From Burkholderiaceae bacterium (GTDB taxonomy: Bacteria > Pseudomonadota > Gammaproteobacteria > Burkholderiales > Burkholderiaceae_C): DNA of 64,000 nt. Positions 45,734 through 55,627 of this stretch are shown one piece after another. Under the pieces are notes generated by a model that was given only the letters and a program-made list of their open reading frames with translations, ran no database searches and was not told the DNA's origin. A program made the translations under genes and the position numbers. The stretch's first letter is position 1. Every line of letters begins with the position of its first letter. Where the stretch lies: NCBI GenBank assembly GCA_026125795.1, contig JAHCKM010000005.1, forward strand, positions 434,001-498,000, written 5' to 3'.

Positions 45734-46276
45734 ATGCAAAACCTGCAGGGATTGCTCGTCCCGGCCGTCGTCGAACGGCTGGTCCTGGTGGTGAACCATG
45801 TGTTGACCAGCGAGCCGGTGGCGATGCAGCGGCTCGCGCCGCATCAGGGCCGCCTGATCGCACTCGACTGGGATCAATGGCCCGCCTGGCTGCCGGCCGT
45901 GCCGATGCTCCGGTTCCGCGTCACGCCGCCCGGGCTGCTCGAGTGGTGCGGGCTCGAAAGTGCGCCGCCGGCCTCGCTCACGGTGCAGGTCGACGCGTCC
46001 AATCCGCCGCTGCTGTTCGCGCGTTCGCTCGCCGGCGAACCGCCGCCGCTCACCATTTCCGGCGACGCGGCGCTGGCCACCGACATCCGGTGGCTGGTCG
46101 ACAACCTGCGCTGGGATGTGGAGTCCGATCTCGAACGCTTCTTCGGTCCGGTGGTCGCGCGGCAGCTGGGCCGCCTCGGCTCGGCGCTGGCTGCAGGCTT
46201 GCGCGGGCTGGCACGGCGCACCCCGTGGACGCAGCAGCGCGACGACCCGGGCCGCGGCTCGCATCCGTCGGCATGA
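45734..46276 (+). CDS. ubiJ: Ubiquinone biosynthesis accessory factor UbiJ (SCP2 domain)
   Basis: The 180-residue protein resembles UbiJ/SCP2 lipid-binding proteins: short length, a hydrophobic pocket region (LRFRVTPPGLLEW), PLTISGDAALATDIRWLVDNLRWDVESDLERFFG, and a basic C-terminus. UbiJ is a lipid-binding partner in the soluble ubiquinone biosynthesis complex. The gene is upstream of ubiB, as usual in betaproteobacteria. Its stop codon lies at the left edge of a duplicated GC-rich element. Confidence 0.8.
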   Translation: MQNLQGLLVPAVVERLVLVVNHVLTSEPVAMQRLAPHQGRLIALDWDQWPAWLPAVPMLRFRVTPPGLLEWCGLESAPPASLTVQVDASNPPLLFARSLAGEPPPLTISGDAALATDIRWLVDNLRWDVESDLERFFGPVVARQLGRLGSALAAGLRGLARRTPWTQQRDDPGRGSHPSA

Positions 46277-46390
46277 GCCGCCGGGCCGCTCCCAAGGCGA
46301 ATTCCGGAGCGCGCAGCGCGGAGGTTTCCTTATGAGCGCGCCGGGCCGCACCCAAGCGCGAATCCCGCAGCGCGCAGCGCGCAGGGTTGC
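46273..46390. repeat. Tandem pair of GC-rich intergenic elements between ubiJ and ubiB
   Basis: Two related units of about 59 bases start at 46273 and 46332 with ATGAGC and share the core GCCGGGCCGC(T/A)CCCAAG plus GCGCGCAGCGCG. A partial third core (CGCCGGGTGCGG) is near 46407. The core also occurs, inverted, at 48051-48126. Confidence 0.75.
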
Positions 46391-46448
46391 TCGACTGAAA
46401 GCCGCGCCGGGTGCGGCCTGAGAGCCGGTCGGATCGACTGCGCACCGC

Positions 46449-47999
46449 ATGAGACGCCTGGCGCGCCTGCTGTTCATCGCCTTGACGCTGCTGCGTTTCG
46501 GCGTCGACGAAGTGGCGTTGTCGGGCTTCAAGCAGCGCTGGGTGCGGTTGCTGGTGCGCGTGGTCACGATCGGCCGGCGCTTCGACGAGCCGCGTGGCGT
46601 GCGGCTGCGCAAGGCGTTCGAGCGCCTGGGCCCGATCTACGTCAAGTTCGGCCAGGTGTTGTCGACGCGGCGCGACGTGCTGCCGCTCGACGTGGCCAAC
46701 GAGCTGGCGCTGCTGCAGGACCGCGTGCCGCCGTTTTCCGGCGCGCTGGCGGTGGCGATCGTCGAGCGCGCATTCGGCGCGCCGATCGGCACGCTGTTCG
46801 CTCACTTCGATCCGCAGCCGGTGGCCAGCGCGTCGATCGCGCAGGTGCATTTCGCCACATTGAAGACCGGACGCGAAGTTGCCGTGAAGGTGCTGCGCCC
46901 CGGCATGCTGGCGTCGATCGAGAGCGATCTGTCCCTGCTGCATACGCTGGCGCGCGGCGTCGAACGCGTCTGGGTCGACGCCAAGCGCCTGAAGCCGCGC
47001 GAGGTGGTGGCCGAGTTCGACACCTACCTGCATGACGAGCTCGACCTGGTGCGCGAGGCGGCCAACGCGGCGCAACTGCGCCGCAACATGGCCGAGCTCG
47101 GCCTGCTGATGATTCCTGAGATGGTGTGGCACCTGTGCGCGCACAACGTGATCGTGATGGAGCGCATGAAAGGCGTACCGATCAGCCAGCTCCAGCGCCT
47201 GCGCGAGGCCGGCGTCGACGCGAAGAAGCTGGCGCGCGACGGCGTGACGATCTTCTTCACGCAGGTGTTCCGCGATGGCTTCTTCCACGCCGACATGCAC
47301 CCGGGCAACATCCAGGTCAGCATCGAGCCGGCCACGCTCGGGCGCTACATTGCGCTTGACTTCGGCATCATCGGCACGCTGACGGAGTTCGACAAGGAGT
47401 ACCTGGCGCAGAACTTCCTGGCGTTCTTCCGCCGCGACTACAAGCGCGTGGCCGAGTTGCACGTTGAGAGCGGCTGGGTGCCGCCGCACACCCGCGTCGA
47501 TGCGCTGGAGAGCGCGATCCGCGCGGTCTGCGAGCCCCATTTCGACCGGCCGCTGAAGGACATCTCACTCGGTCAGGTGCTGATGCGGTTGTTCCAGACC
47601 TCGCGCCGCTTCAATGTCCAGATCCAGCCGCAGCTGGTGCTGCTGCAAAAGACGCTGCTCAACGTCGAAGGGCTCGGGCGCCAGCTCGACCCCGACCTCG
47701 ATCTCTGGAGCACGGCCAAGCCGTTTCTCGAGCGTTGGATGCACGAGCAGGTGGGCTGGCGCGGGCTGCTCGATCGGCTGAAGAACGAGGCGCCGCGCTA
47801 CGCGCAGCTGTTGCCGGAGCTGCCGCGCCTGGCGCATCAGGCGCTGCAGCGGCACGGCAGCATCGAGCCCGCGCTGCTCGAGGCGATGCTGCTGGAGCAG
47901 CGCCGCACCAACCGGCTGCTGCGCAGCTGGATGGTCGTGGCGATCGTTTTCGTCGCCGGCGTGCTGATGGTGCAGTGGTGGTTGTCGTGGCCCACGTGA
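46449..47999 (+). CDS. ubiB: UbiB-family ubiquinone biosynthesis kinase-like protein
   Basis: A 516-residue ABC1/ADCK-family protein: the N-terminal KxGQ-type motif ([16 protein letters not shown]), [13 protein letters not shown] in place of the usual glycine loop, [10 protein letters not shown], the H-D-like FHADMHPGN loop and LDFGIIGTL. Two C-terminal membrane helices end in [19 protein letters not shown]. UbiB supports ubiquinone synthesis through an ATPase activity at the membrane. It lies after ubiJ; the gap holds tandem repeats. Confidence 0.93.
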   Translation: MRRLARLLFIALTLLRFGVDEVALSGFKQRWVRLLVRVVTIGRRFDEPRGVRLRKAFERLGPIYVKFGQVLSTRRDVLPLDVANELALLQDRVPPFSGALAVAIVERAFGAPIGTLFAHFDPQPVASASIAQVHFATLKTGREVAVKVLRPGMLASIESDLSLLHTLARGVERVWVDAKRLKPREVVAEFDTYLHDELDLVREAANAAQLRRNMAELGLLMIPEMVWHLCAHNVIVMERMKGVPISQLQRLREAGVDAKKLARDGVTIFFTQVFRDGFFHADMHPGNIQVSIEPATLGRYIALDFGIIGTLTEFDKEYLAQNFLAFFRRDYKRVAELHVESGWVPPHTRVDALESAIRAVCEPHFDRPLKDISLGQVLMRLFQTSRRFNVQIQPQLVLLQKTLLNVEGLGRQLDPDLDLWSTAKPFLERWMHEQVGWRGLLDRLKNEAPRYAQLLPELPRLAHQALQRHGSIEPALLEAMLLEQRRTNRLLRSWMVVAIVFVAGVLMVQWWLSWPT

Positions 48000-48050
48000 C
48001 CACGTTGCCGCAGAGGCCGCGCGATTAAACTGCGCGCCCAAAAGCCGGAT

Positions 48051-48126
48051 GTCCGCCCCCATGCTCACTGCGTTCGCTGCCCCCCGAGGGGGCGCTCAGT
48101 TGGCTTGGGAGCGGCCCGGCGCCGAC
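48051..48126. repeat. GC-rich intergenic element with hairpin, inverted relative to the ubiJ/ubiB copies
   Basis: The element holds TGCGTTCGCTGCCCCCCGAG followed by GGGGGC, a six-base stem around a CGA-type loop, and ends in CTTGGGAGCGGCCCGGCG, the reverse complement of the core in the 46273-46390 units. Elements of this style are common between genes in Burkholderiales genomes. Confidence 0.65.
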
Positions 48127-48140
48127 TGCCGAGGGATGCC

Positions 48141-49643
48141 ATGCTGATCGCCTTTGTCGCGCTGTACCTGCTGGTCACGATCACCATCGGCCTGATCGCG
48201 TCGCGCCGGGTGCACGTGACCAAGGACTACCTGGTCGCCGGCCGCAGCCTGCCGCTGTACATGAACATGGCCACCGTGTTCGCCACCTGGTTCGGTGCCG
48301 AGACGGTGCTGTCGGTGTCGGCCACGTTCGCTAAGGACGGACTCAACGGCGTGCCGGGCGATCCGTTCGGCGCCTCGGTGTGCCTGGTGCTCGCGGCGCT
48401 GCTGTTCGCGCGGCTGTTCTACCGCCTCAACCTGCTGACCATCGGCGACTTCTACAAGGTGCGCTACGGCAAGTCGGTCGAGGTGCTGACCAGTGGCGCG
48501 ATCGTGCTGTCGTACCTCGGCTGGACCTCGGCGCAGCTCACCGCGCTGGGCCTGGTGATCCACGTGCTGTCGGGCGGCGTGGTTGAGTTGAACACGGCGA
48601 TCCTGATCGGCGCCGGCATCGTCGTGATCTACACCATCTTCGGCGGCATGTGGTCGGTGGCCTTCACCGACCTGTTCCAGACCGTCGTGATCGTGATCGG
48701 TCTCACACTGGTGGCGCTGCTGGTGGGTGACCTCGCCGGCGGCGCGGGCAAGGTGATCTCGCAGGCCGCGGCCGAGGGCAAGCTCTCGATGTTCCCGGCC
48801 GAGATGGATGCCGCCGCCTGGTGGGCCATGGCCGGCGCGTTCTTCGCATTCGCCTTCGGCTCGATCCCGCAGCAGGACGTGTTCCAGCGCATGACCAGCG
48901 CCAAGGACGAGCGCACCGCGGTGCTCGGCACGATCCTCGGCGGCATCATCTATTTCTGCTTCGCGTTCGTGCCGATCTTCATCGGCTATTCGGCGCTGGT
49001 GGCCGACCCGTCGCTGAAGGAGCTGTTCGGCAGCGATGATGCGCGCACCATCCAGCGCATCCTGCCCGACCTGGTGCTCGGCAAGATGCCGTTGTGGGCG
49101 CAGATCATGTTCTTCGGCGCGCTGCTCTCCGCGATCCTCTCCACCGCCAGCGGTGCGCTGCTGGCGCCCACCGCGGCGTTCACGGAGAACGTGCTGCGGC
49201 CGTTCGTGCCGCACATGACCGACCGACAGAACCTGCTGACGCTGCGCATCATCCTGGTCACGTTTTCGGTGTGCGCGCTGCTGTTCGCGCTCAACAGCAA
49301 GAGCACGATGTACGAGATGGTGCAGAACGCCTACAACGTGACGCTCACCGGCGCCTTCGTGCCGCTGCTGGCCGGCGCCTACTGGAAGCGCGCCACCACG
49401 CAGGGCGCGCTGTGTTCGATCGTGTTCGGCATCGGCTTCTGGCTCGGTGCCGACACCGTGGCCGCCGAGGCGTTGGTGCCGCCCAATCTGGTGGGCCTGT
49501 TTGCCTCGGTGATCGGCATGGTGCTCGGCTCGGTGGCACCCTCGGTGCTGGCCAACAAGGGCACGTCGATCGAGGCGGCGCTGCGTCATCAGGGGCATGC
49601 GGGCGGGGGCGCTCACGCCAAGCACGCAGCCACTCCCCACTAA
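48141..49643 (+). CDS. Sodium:solute symporter (SSS family)
   Basis: A 500-residue integral membrane protein with 13 or so helices. VTKDYLVAGRSLPLYMNMATVFATWFGAE is the conserved start of the SSS family, GWTSAQLTALG and FGGMWSVAFTDLFQTVVI follow, and GSIPQQDVFQRMTSAKDE and ILSTASGALLAPTAAF are the family signature regions. It imports a solute with Na+; the substrate is not evident. ATG 48141 is chosen because the longer frame overlaps the upstream repeat. The tail is His/Ala/Gly-rich. Confidence 0.9.
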   Translation: MLIAFVALYLLVTITIGLIASRRVHVTKDYLVAGRSLPLYMNMATVFATWFGAETVLSVSATFAKDGLNGVPGDPFGASVCLVLAALLFARLFYRLNLLTIGDFYKVRYGKSVEVLTSGAIVLSYLGWTSAQLTALGLVIHVLSGGVVELNTAILIGAGIVVIYTIFGGMWSVAFTDLFQTVVIVIGLTLVALLVGDLAGGAGKVISQAAAEGKLSMFPAEMDAAAWWAMAGAFFAFAFGSIPQQDVFQRMTSAKDERTAVLGTILGGIIYFCFAFVPIFIGYSALVADPSLKELFGSDDARTIQRILPDLVLGKMPLWAQIMFFGALLSAILSTASGALLAPTAAFTENVLRPFVPHMTDRQNLLTLRIILVTFSVCALLFALNSKSTMYEMVQNAYNVTLTGAFVPLLAGAYWKRATTQGALCSIVFGIGFWLGADTVAAEALVPPNLVGLFASVIGMVLGSVAPSVLANKGTSIEAALRHQGHAGGGAHAKHAATPH

Positions 49644-49691
49644 TCGCGCCCCGAGGGCGGCAAGAGGGCGGCTCGCCGCCCCCGCCGCCCG

Positions 49692-49697
49692 TATAAT
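49692..49697 (+). promoter_or_regulatory. -10 element of the fmdB-DUF502-aspS group
   Basis: A perfect TATAAT lies 28 bases before the fmdB ATG, predicting a start near 49704 and a short leader with AAGGG. The -35 region is GC-rich and unclear. Confidence 0.6.
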
Positions 49698-49724
49698 TTC
49701 CCGTTTTGCATCAAGGGCTTAGCC

Positions 49725-50105
49725 ATGCCGATCTATGCCTATCGCTGCAGCTCGTGCGGGCACGGCAAAGACGTGCTGCAGAAGCTGTCGGACCCGGCCT
49801 TGACCGAGTGCCCGGCCTGCGGGGCCGCCACGTTTGCCAAGCAGGTCACTGCAGCGGGCTTCCAGCTCAAGGGTTCAGGCTGGTACGCCACCGACTTCAA
49901 GGGCAGCAACTCCACCAAGAAGACCGATGCCGAGGGCAACAAGACCGACTCGGGCTCGACCGACACTGCCAAAACGGGTCCCACCGACGGCGCCAAGACG
50001 GGCGATTCGAGCACCACGGCCAAGTCGGGCGACGCAGCCGCGTCGACGCCCGCCTCCAGCGCCCCCAAGGCGGCCGGGTGCGGGCGCTCGTGCGCCTGCC
50101 ACTGA
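49725..50105 (+). CDS. FmdB-family zinc ribbon protein
   Basis: A 126-residue protein with [20 protein letters not shown] and ECPACGA, the two Cys pairs of the FmdB/CxxC zinc ribbon, then a Thr/Ser/Ala/Lys-rich low-complexity tail and a terminal CGRSCACH. The domain is a putative regulatory zinc ribbon of unknown role. It is the first gene of the conserved fmdB-DUF502-aspS group and is preceded by a clear -10 element and AAGGG. Confidence 0.88.
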   Translation: MPIYAYRCSSCGHGKDVLQKLSDPALTECPACGAATFAKQVTAAGFQLKGSGWYATDFKGSNSTKKTDAEGNKTDSGSTDTAKTGPTDGAKTGDSSTTAKSGDAAASTPASSAPKAAGCGRSCACH

Positions 50106-50141
50106 GCACTGCGCCGCGTCCCGGTGCCGGGCGGTCCTGCC

Positions 50142-50792
50142 GTGAGAAAACACCTCATCACCGGCCTTCTGGTGTGGATGCCGCTGGCCATCACGATCTG
50201 GGTGGTGCTGTGGGTGCTCGGGTTGATGGATGGCCTGTTCTCGTGGCTGCTCGGCCTTTCGCAGGCCGTGCTGCCCGAGGCGATGCGCGAGGGCATCGAG
50301 GTGCTGCGCGGCGTGCCGGGGCTCGGCGTGGTGTCGCTGCTGCTCGTGCTGTGGCTCACCGGGCTGTTCGTGGCCAACATGTTCGGCCAGTGGTTCCTGC
50401 ACCAGTGGAACCGCCTGCTGCACAAGATCCCGATCGTCAAATCGATCTACAGCTCGGTCAAGCAGGTGTCCGACACGCTGTTCTCAAGCAGCGGCAACGC
50501 CTTTCGCGAAGCGGTGATGGTGCAGTACCCGCGCGCCGGATCATGGACCATCGCCTTCGTCACCGGCACGCCGAGCGGGGAGGTGGCGGCGCACCTGGCG
50601 TCGCCGCATGTCAGCGTCTACGTCCCGACCACGCCCAACCCGACCTCGGGCTTCTTCCTGATGATGCCGCGCGCCGACGTGGTGCCGCTGCAGATGAGCG
50701 TCGACGAGGCGCTGAAATACATCATCTCGATGGGCGTCGTCGCGCCGCCGCCGCCGGCGCCGCCGCGCGCCGCGACGCCGGCGCGCAATTGA
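50142..50792 (+). CDS. DUF502 inner-membrane protein
   Basis: The 216-residue protein (GTG 50142) has two membrane helices ([40 protein letters not shown]) and then the DUF502 domain: [20 protein letters not shown] and [18 protein letters not shown]. The tail is Pro/Ala-rich. Function unknown; it is conserved upstream of aspS in Burkholderiales. Confidence 0.88.
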   Translation: MRKHLITGLLVWMPLAITIWVVLWVLGLMDGLFSWLLGLSQAVLPEAMREGIEVLRGVPGLGVVSLLLVLWLTGLFVANMFGQWFLHQWNRLLHKIPIVKSIYSSVKQVSDTLFSSSGNAFREAVMVQYPRAGSWTIAFVTGTPSGEVAAHLASPHVSVYVPTTPNPTSGFFLMMPRADVVPLQMSVDEALKYIISMGVVAPPPPAPPRAATPARN

Positions 50793-50926
50793 CGATCGCG
50801 CCCGGCGGGCCGCGCCCGGACGACGCAGGCACAGTCACACGGCCGCACCCACAAGCGCCCACAATTCGACCTCGCGCCCCTGCAGGCGTAAGCCGAACCC
50901 GACAAGAAGCACAGGAGAGTGCACCC

Positions 50927-52717
50927 ATGCGAACCACCTATTGCGGCCTGGTCAGCGACACGCTGATGGGCCAGAGCGTCACGCTGATGGGCTGGGCCCA
51001 CCGGCGGCGCGACCACGGCGGCGTGATCTTCATCGACCTGCGCGACCGCGAGGGCCTGGTGCAGATCGTCTGCGACCCGGACCGCCCGGAGATGTTCAAG
51101 ACCGCCGAGGGCGTGCGTCACGAGTACTGCCTCAAGGTGGTGGGCAAGGTGCGTCCGCGCCCGGCCGGCACCGAGAACACCAACCTCACCAGCGGCAAGG
51201 TAGAAGTGCTGGCGCAGGAGCTCGAGGTGCTCAATCCGAGCGTCACGCCGCCGTTTCAGCTCGACGACGAGAACCTGTCGGAGACCACGCGCCTGACGCA
51301 CCGTGTGCTGGACCTGCGCCGCCCGACGATGCAGAAGAATCTGATGTTGCGCTACCGCGTGGCGATGGAGACGCGCAACTTCCTCGACAGCAACGGCTTC
51401 GTCGACATCGAGACGCCGATGTTGACCAAGAGCACGCCCGAGGGCGCGCGTGACTACCTGGTGCCCAGCCGCGTGCACGACGGCATGTTCTTCGCGCTGC
51501 CGCAGTCACCGCAGCTGTTCAAGCAGCTGCTGATGGTGGCCGGGTTCGACCGCTACTACCAGATCACCAAGTGCTTCCGCGACGAAGACCTGCGCGCTGA
51601 CCGCCAGCCCGAATTCACCCAGATCGACATCGAGACCTCGTTCCTCAACGAGGAGGAGATCCGTGGGCTGTTCGAAGGGATGATCCGCACGGTGTTCCGC
51701 AACGTGATGCAGATTGACCTGCCGGGGTTCCCGGTGATGACCTATGCCGATGCAATGCGCCGCTACGGCTCCGACAAGCCCGATCTGCGCGTGAAGATGG
51801 AATTCACCGAGCTGACCGACGTGATGCGCGAGGTCGACTTCAAGGTGTTCTCGTCGGCGGCGCAAGCCAAGGGCGGTCGTGTCGCCGCGCTGCGCGTGCC
51901 GCGGGGCGGCGAGCTCAGCCGCGGCGAGATCGACGGCTACACCGAGTTCGTCAAGATCTACGGTGCCAAGGGACTGGCATGGATCAAGGTCAATGACGTC
52001 GCCAAGGGCCGCGAGGGGCTGCAGAGCCCGATCGTCAAGAACCTCAACGACGGCGCGATCGCCGAGATCATCGCGCGCAGCGGGGCGCGCAACGGCGACC
52101 TGCTGTTCTTCGGCGCCGACAAGGCCAAGGTGGTCAACGACTCCATCGGCGCGCTGCGCAACAAGATCGGCCACAGCGAGTTCGCTCGCACCCATGGCCT
52201 GTTCGACGACAAGTGGGCGCCGCTGTGGGTGGTGGACTTCCCGATGTTCGAGCACGATGAGGAGGCGCAGCGCTGGGTCGCGGTGCACCATCCGTTCACT
52301 GCGCCGAAGGATGGCCACGAGAACCTGATGGACACCGATCCCAGCCAGTGCGTCGCCAAGGCCTACGACATGGTGCTCAACGGCTGGGAGATCGGCGGGG
52401 GTTCGGTACGCATCCACCGCGAAGAGGTGCAGAGCAAGGTGTTCCGCGCGCTCAAGATCGGCCCCGAGGAGGCCAAGGCCAAGTTCGGCTTCCTGCTCGA
52501 TGCACTGCAGTACGGCGCTCCGCCGCACGGCGGCATCGCGTTCGGCCTGGACCGCATCGTGACGATGATGGCCAAGGCCGATTCGATCCGCGACGTGATC
52601 GCGTTCCCCAAGACGCAGCGCGCGCAAGACCTGCTCACCGGTGCGCCCGGCCCGGTCGACGAGGCACAGCTGCGCGAGCTGCACATCCGCCTGCGCAATC
52701 CGACGCCGGCGGCCTGA
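50927..52717 (+). CDS. aspS: Aspartate--tRNA ligase
   Basis: A 596-residue class II synthetase, normal bacterial AspRS length. It has the N-terminal OB fold ([23 protein letters not shown]), the class II motif 2 [18 protein letters not shown], the bacterial insertion domain ([20 protein letters not shown]) and motif 3 [13 protein letters not shown]. It charges tRNA-Asp. ATG 50927 has AGGAG 10 bases upstream. Whether it also charges tRNA-Asn depends on anticodon-domain residues I cannot judge. Confidence 0.97.
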   Translation: MRTTYCGLVSDTLMGQSVTLMGWAHRRRDHGGVIFIDLRDREGLVQIVCDPDRPEMFKTAEGVRHEYCLKVVGKVRPRPAGTENTNLTSGKVEVLAQELEVLNPSVTPPFQLDDENLSETTRLTHRVLDLRRPTMQKNLMLRYRVAMETRNFLDSNGFVDIETPMLTKSTPEGARDYLVPSRVHDGMFFALPQSPQLFKQLLMVAGFDRYYQITKCFRDEDLRADRQPEFTQIDIETSFLNEEEIRGLFEGMIRTVFRNVMQIDLPGFPVMTYADAMRRYGSDKPDLRVKMEFTELTDVMREVDFKVFSSAAQAKGGRVAALRVPRGGELSRGEIDGYTEFVKIYGAKGLAWIKVNDVAKGREGLQSPIVKNLNDGAIAEIIARSGARNGDLLFFGADKAKVVNDSIGALRNKIGHSEFARTHGLFDDKWAPLWVVDFPMFEHDEEAQRWVAVHHPFTAPKDGHENLMDTDPSQCVAKAYDMVLNGWEIGGGSVRIHREEVQSKVFRALKIGPEEAKAKFGFLLDALQYGAPPHGGIAFGLDRIVTMMAKADSIRDVIAFPKTQRAQDLLTGAPGPVDEAQLRELHIRLRNPTPAA

Positions 52718-52730
52718 CCCAAGACCCGAG

Positions 52731-53279
52731 GTGAAAGGCCGCGCGTACAAGATTCCGGAGTCGGTGCTCGTCGTGATCCACACCTCGGAGTTGGAGGTGC
52801 TGCTGATCGAACGTGCCGACAAGCCGGGTTACTGGCAAAGCGTCACCGGCTCGAAAGATCGCGTCGACGAGCCGCTGGTCGAGACCTGCGTGCGCGAGGT
52901 CGCCGAAGAAACCGGGATCCGCCTGACGGCGGACCCGGTGCCCGGAGTCACGGGCTCCCCCCCACCCCCCGCCCACCCCCTCGAGGGGGCGGGGCCGCCG
53001 ACGGTACCGCTGTCGGCCTTGCGCGACTGGCGCATGTCGAACGTGTACGAGATCTATCCGGTGTGGCGCAGCCGCTATGCGCCCGGGGTGACGCACAACA
53101 CCGAACACGTGTTCGGCCTCACGGTGCCGGCCGGCATCGCGGTCACGCTGAACCCGCGCGAGCACCTGCGCCACCAGTGGCTGCCGTTCCTGGCCGCGGC
53201 CGATCGTTGTTTCTCGCCGAGCAATGCCGAGGCGATCCTGCAGTTGCCGCGCTTCGCGCCGCCAGGGGCACGGCGGTGA
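52731..53279 (+). CDS. nudB: Dihydroneopterin triphosphate diphosphatase (Nudix, NudB)
   Basis: The 182-residue protein (GTG 52731) has the Nudix box in GSKDRVDEPLVETCVREVAEETGI with the catalytic REVAEETG core, and NudB-type segments IPESVLVVIHT, RMSNVYEIYPVWRSRYAPGVTHNTEHVFGL. NudB hydrolyses dihydroneopterin triphosphate in folate synthesis. Residues about 75-92 (GSPPPPAHPLEGAGPP) are a Pro-rich insert not typical of the family, encoded by a GC-rich palindromic element. It lies 13 bases after aspS. Confidence 0.88.
   Translation: MKGRAYKIPESVLVVIHTSELEVLLIERADKPGYWQSVTGSKDRVDEPLVETCVREVAEETGIRLTADPVPGVTGSPPPPAHPLEGAGPPTVPLSALRDWRMSNVYEIYPVWRSRYAPGVTHNTEHVFGLTVPAGIAVTLNPREHLRHQWLPFLAAADRCFSPSNAEAILQLPRFAPPGARR
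52952..53003. repeat. GC-rich palindromic element inside the nudB coding region
   Basis: The stretch includes CCCCCTCGAGGGGG, a perfect 14-base palindrome, with C-rich runs on one side and GGGGCGGGG on the other. It resembles the hairpin of the intergenic elements near 48080 and encodes a frame-keeping Pro-rich insert. Confidence 0.55.
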
Positions 53280-53334
53280 GCGCCGCACGGCCGCTCCGAA
53301 GGCGCTCGCTCCCCCGCAGGGCCCAGGGGGCTCG

Positions 53335-54162
53335 ATGACGACCACGCGGCCCACGCGTCTCGGTCCTGGCGCATCGCGCTTCGCGCCGTCGACGCAGTAC
53401 GACAGCACGCGCCTGCGCGTGGCCACCTACAACATCCACAAGGGCGTGCGCGGCCTCGGGCTGCGCAAGCGGCTGGAGATCCACAACCTCGGGCTGGGCG
53501 TCGAGGCGCTCGACGCCGACCTGGTGTTCCTGCAGGAGGTGCGCCTGTTCCATCGGCGCGAGGCGCGCCGCTTCGAGCGCACCTGGTTCGGCTGGCCCGA
53601 ACAGGGGCAGGCCGACTATCTGGCACCCGAAGGCTACGACGTGGCCTATCGCACCAACGCGATCACCCGCCACGGCGAGCACGGCAACGCGCTGCTGTCG
53701 CGCTGGCCGATGGGCGACGTGGATCACCACGACGTCAGCGCACATCGCTTCGAGCAGCGCGGCCTGCTGCACGTGCCGGTGCACTGGCAGGGCCGCACCG
53801 TGCATACGGTGGTGGCGCACTTCGGCCTCACGCACGGGGGACGGCTGCAGCAGGTGCAATACCTGTCGCGCTTCATCGCGCAGTTCGTGCCGCGCAGTGC
53901 GCCGCTGCTGGTGGCCGGCGACTTCAACGACTGGAACGAGCGGCTCGACGCGCCGATGCACGGCATCGGGCTGCACCGCGCCGAGCTGCACCCCGGTGGG
54001 GCGCGCCTGCGCCCCACCTTTCCGTCGCGCGTGCCGGTGTTCGCGCTCGATCGTGTGTACACGCGCGGTTTCCACTGCGTCTCGCTCGAGGTGCCGCGCG
54101 GCGCGGCGTGGGCCCGCATGTCCGACCACCTGCCGCTGGTGGTCGAACTCGAAGCCGACTGA
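53335..54162 (+). CDS. Endonuclease/exonuclease/phosphatase (EEP) family protein
   Basis: A 275-residue EEP-fold protein with VATYNIHKGVRG (Asn metal site), LVFLQEVRLF (Glu metal site), VVAHFGLTHGGR, VAGDFNDWN and the C-terminal SDHLPLVVELE. All catalytic residues appear intact. The family covers nucleases and phospholipid or phosphoinositide phosphatases. Neighbouring clsB suggests a lipid-related role, but this is context only. The ATG at 53335 lies at the end of a GC-rich intergenic stretch related to the repeats nearby. Confidence 0.87.
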   Translation: MTTTRPTRLGPGASRFAPSTQYDSTRLRVATYNIHKGVRGLGLRKRLEIHNLGLGVEALDADLVFLQEVRLFHRREARRFERTWFGWPEQGQADYLAPEGYDVAYRTNAITRHGEHGNALLSRWPMGDVDHHDVSAHRFEQRGLLHVPVHWQGRTVHTVVAHFGLTHGGRLQQVQYLSRFIAQFVPRSAPLLVAGDFNDWNERLDAPMHGIGLHRAELHPGGARLRPTFPSRVPVFALDRVYTRGFHCVSLEVPRGAAWARMSDHLPLVVELEAD

Positions 54163-54167
54163 CGCGA

Positions 54168-55475
54168 TTGAACAAGGACGAGCGCGCCCAGCCCGCGTCA
54201 TCGAGCCGCGTGCCGATGCCGGTGGCCTCGGCATGGGCGCGCCGCAACGCGCCCGAGTTCCTCGGCGGCAACCAGGTGCGTTTGCTGCAAGGCGGCGACG
54301 AGCTGTTCCCGGCGATGCACGCGGCCATCGCACAGGCCCGCCGCGAAGTGATCCTCGCCACCTACATCTTTCACGACGACGATGCCAGCCGCGCGATGGC
54401 CGATGCGTTGTGCGCGGCCGGGCGGCGCGGCGTGCGCGTGTGCGTGGTGGTCGACGGCTTCGGCTCCAAAGCCACGCTGGCACGTCTGCGCCAATGGATG
54501 CCGCAGCCCGAAGTCGAGCTGGTGGTCTTCCGCCCGGTCGGTACCTGGTGGAGCCTGCTGCAGCCGGGGCAGCTGCGCCGGCTGCACCAGAAGCTGTGCA
54601 CGGTCGACCGCGAGATCGGCTTCGTCGGCGGCATCAACATGATCGACGACCGCATCGACCTGCGCCACGGCCTGTCCGATGCGCCGCGCCTGGACTTCGC
54701 GGTCGAGGTGCGCGGTCCGATCGCGGCCAGCGCGGCGCAGTCGGCGCGTGCGGTCTGGACGCGGGCGGCGATGGGCGCCGACTGGAAAGAAGAAGTCATG
54801 TCGCTGGCCAAGAGCGCGCAGCCGATGGCGCGCATGCGGCGCGTGATGCAGCGGCTGCGCATGGTGGCGCCGCCGCCCGTGCAGATGCAGCCGCTGCAGC
54901 CGGTGGTGGCGGCGTTCGTGGTGCGCGACAACGTGCGCCAGCGCCGATCGATCGAGCGCGCCTACATCGAGGCGGTGCTGCGCGCGCGCGAGCGGGTCGA
55001 CCTGGTGACCCCGTACTTCTATCCGGGCCGCATGTTCCGGCGCGCGTTGTTCCGCGCGGCGCAGCGCGGCGCGCGTGTGCGCCTGCTGCTGCAGGGCAAG
55101 ATCGACTACCGCTTCGCCGCACTCGCCGCGCAGGTTCAGTACGACGAGCTGCGCCGCCACGGCATTCAGATCTACGAGTACACGCCCGCCTTCCTGCATG
55201 CCAAGGTGGCGCTGGTCGACAACGAGTGGGCCACGGTGGGCAGCTCCAACATCGATCCGTTGTCCCTGCTGCTCAACCTCGAGGCCAACGTGATCGTGCA
55301 GGACGCGCAGTTCGCACGTGAGCTTTCGCAACGCTTCGACGCCGCCATTGCCGCGTCGCGCGAAGTCATTGAAGCGGCAAGCGGCATCGGCTTGCGTCCG
55401 GTGATGCTGCGCGGGTTTGTCGCCTGGTGCGCCAACTGGTTCCTGCGCATGGCCGGCATTACCGGCCGTTACTGA
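54168..55475 (+). CDS. clsB: Cardiolipin synthase B (phospholipase D family)
   Basis: The protein has two HKD motifs: LHQKLCTVDREIGFVGGINMIDD and FLHAKVALVDNEWATVGSSNIDPLS, with NQVRLLQGGDELFPAMHAAI upstream, as in ClsB. It joins phosphatidyl groups to make cardiolipin at the inner membrane. The start is uncertain: TTG 54168 (435 residues) or ATG 54216 (419 residues); neither has a strong ribosome site. It follows the EEP gene by 5 bases, a pair common in Burkholderiales. Confidence 0.9.
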   Translation: MNKDERAQPASSSRVPMPVASAWARRNAPEFLGGNQVRLLQGGDELFPAMHAAIAQARREVILATYIFHDDDASRAMADALCAAGRRGVRVCVVVDGFGSKATLARLRQWMPQPEVELVVFRPVGTWWSLLQPGQLRRLHQKLCTVDREIGFVGGINMIDDRIDLRHGLSDAPRLDFAVEVRGPIAASAAQSARAVWTRAAMGADWKEEVMSLAKSAQPMARMRRVMQRLRMVAPPPVQMQPLQPVVAAFVVRDNVRQRRSIERAYIEAVLRARERVDLVTPYFYPGRMFRRALFRAAQRGARVRLLLQGKIDYRFAALAAQVQYDELRRHGIQIYEYTPAFLHAKVALVDNEWATVGSSNIDPLSLLLNLEANVIVQDAQFARELSQRFDAAIAASREVIEAASGIGLRPVMLRGFVAWCANWFLRMAGITGRY

Positions 55476-55627
55476 AACGGGTGAAGCCCCACTTGGCTTG
55501 CGTGTATTGCCGACCGGTTCAGCGCGTCGTGATGCGTTCAGGGCATCGTCTGCGTTGGCCACGTTCGGCCGGCAGACGTTGCGGAGCAGCATGCCGTCGC
55601 TTCAGTCCCATGGGTGAGTTCACGCCG

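Noticed and set aside
49706-52717. A 1003-codon open frame running through fmdB and DUF502 into aspS
   Set aside because: The first ~407 codons are in a different frame from fmdB and DUF502, which have clear families, and the encoded stretch is Arg/Gly/Ala-rich without motifs. AspRS begins at 50927 with a good AGGAG.
55476-55627. Hairpin AAGCC/GGCTT after clsB as terminator
   Set aside because: The stem is only five bases and no T-run follows; support is too weak to list.
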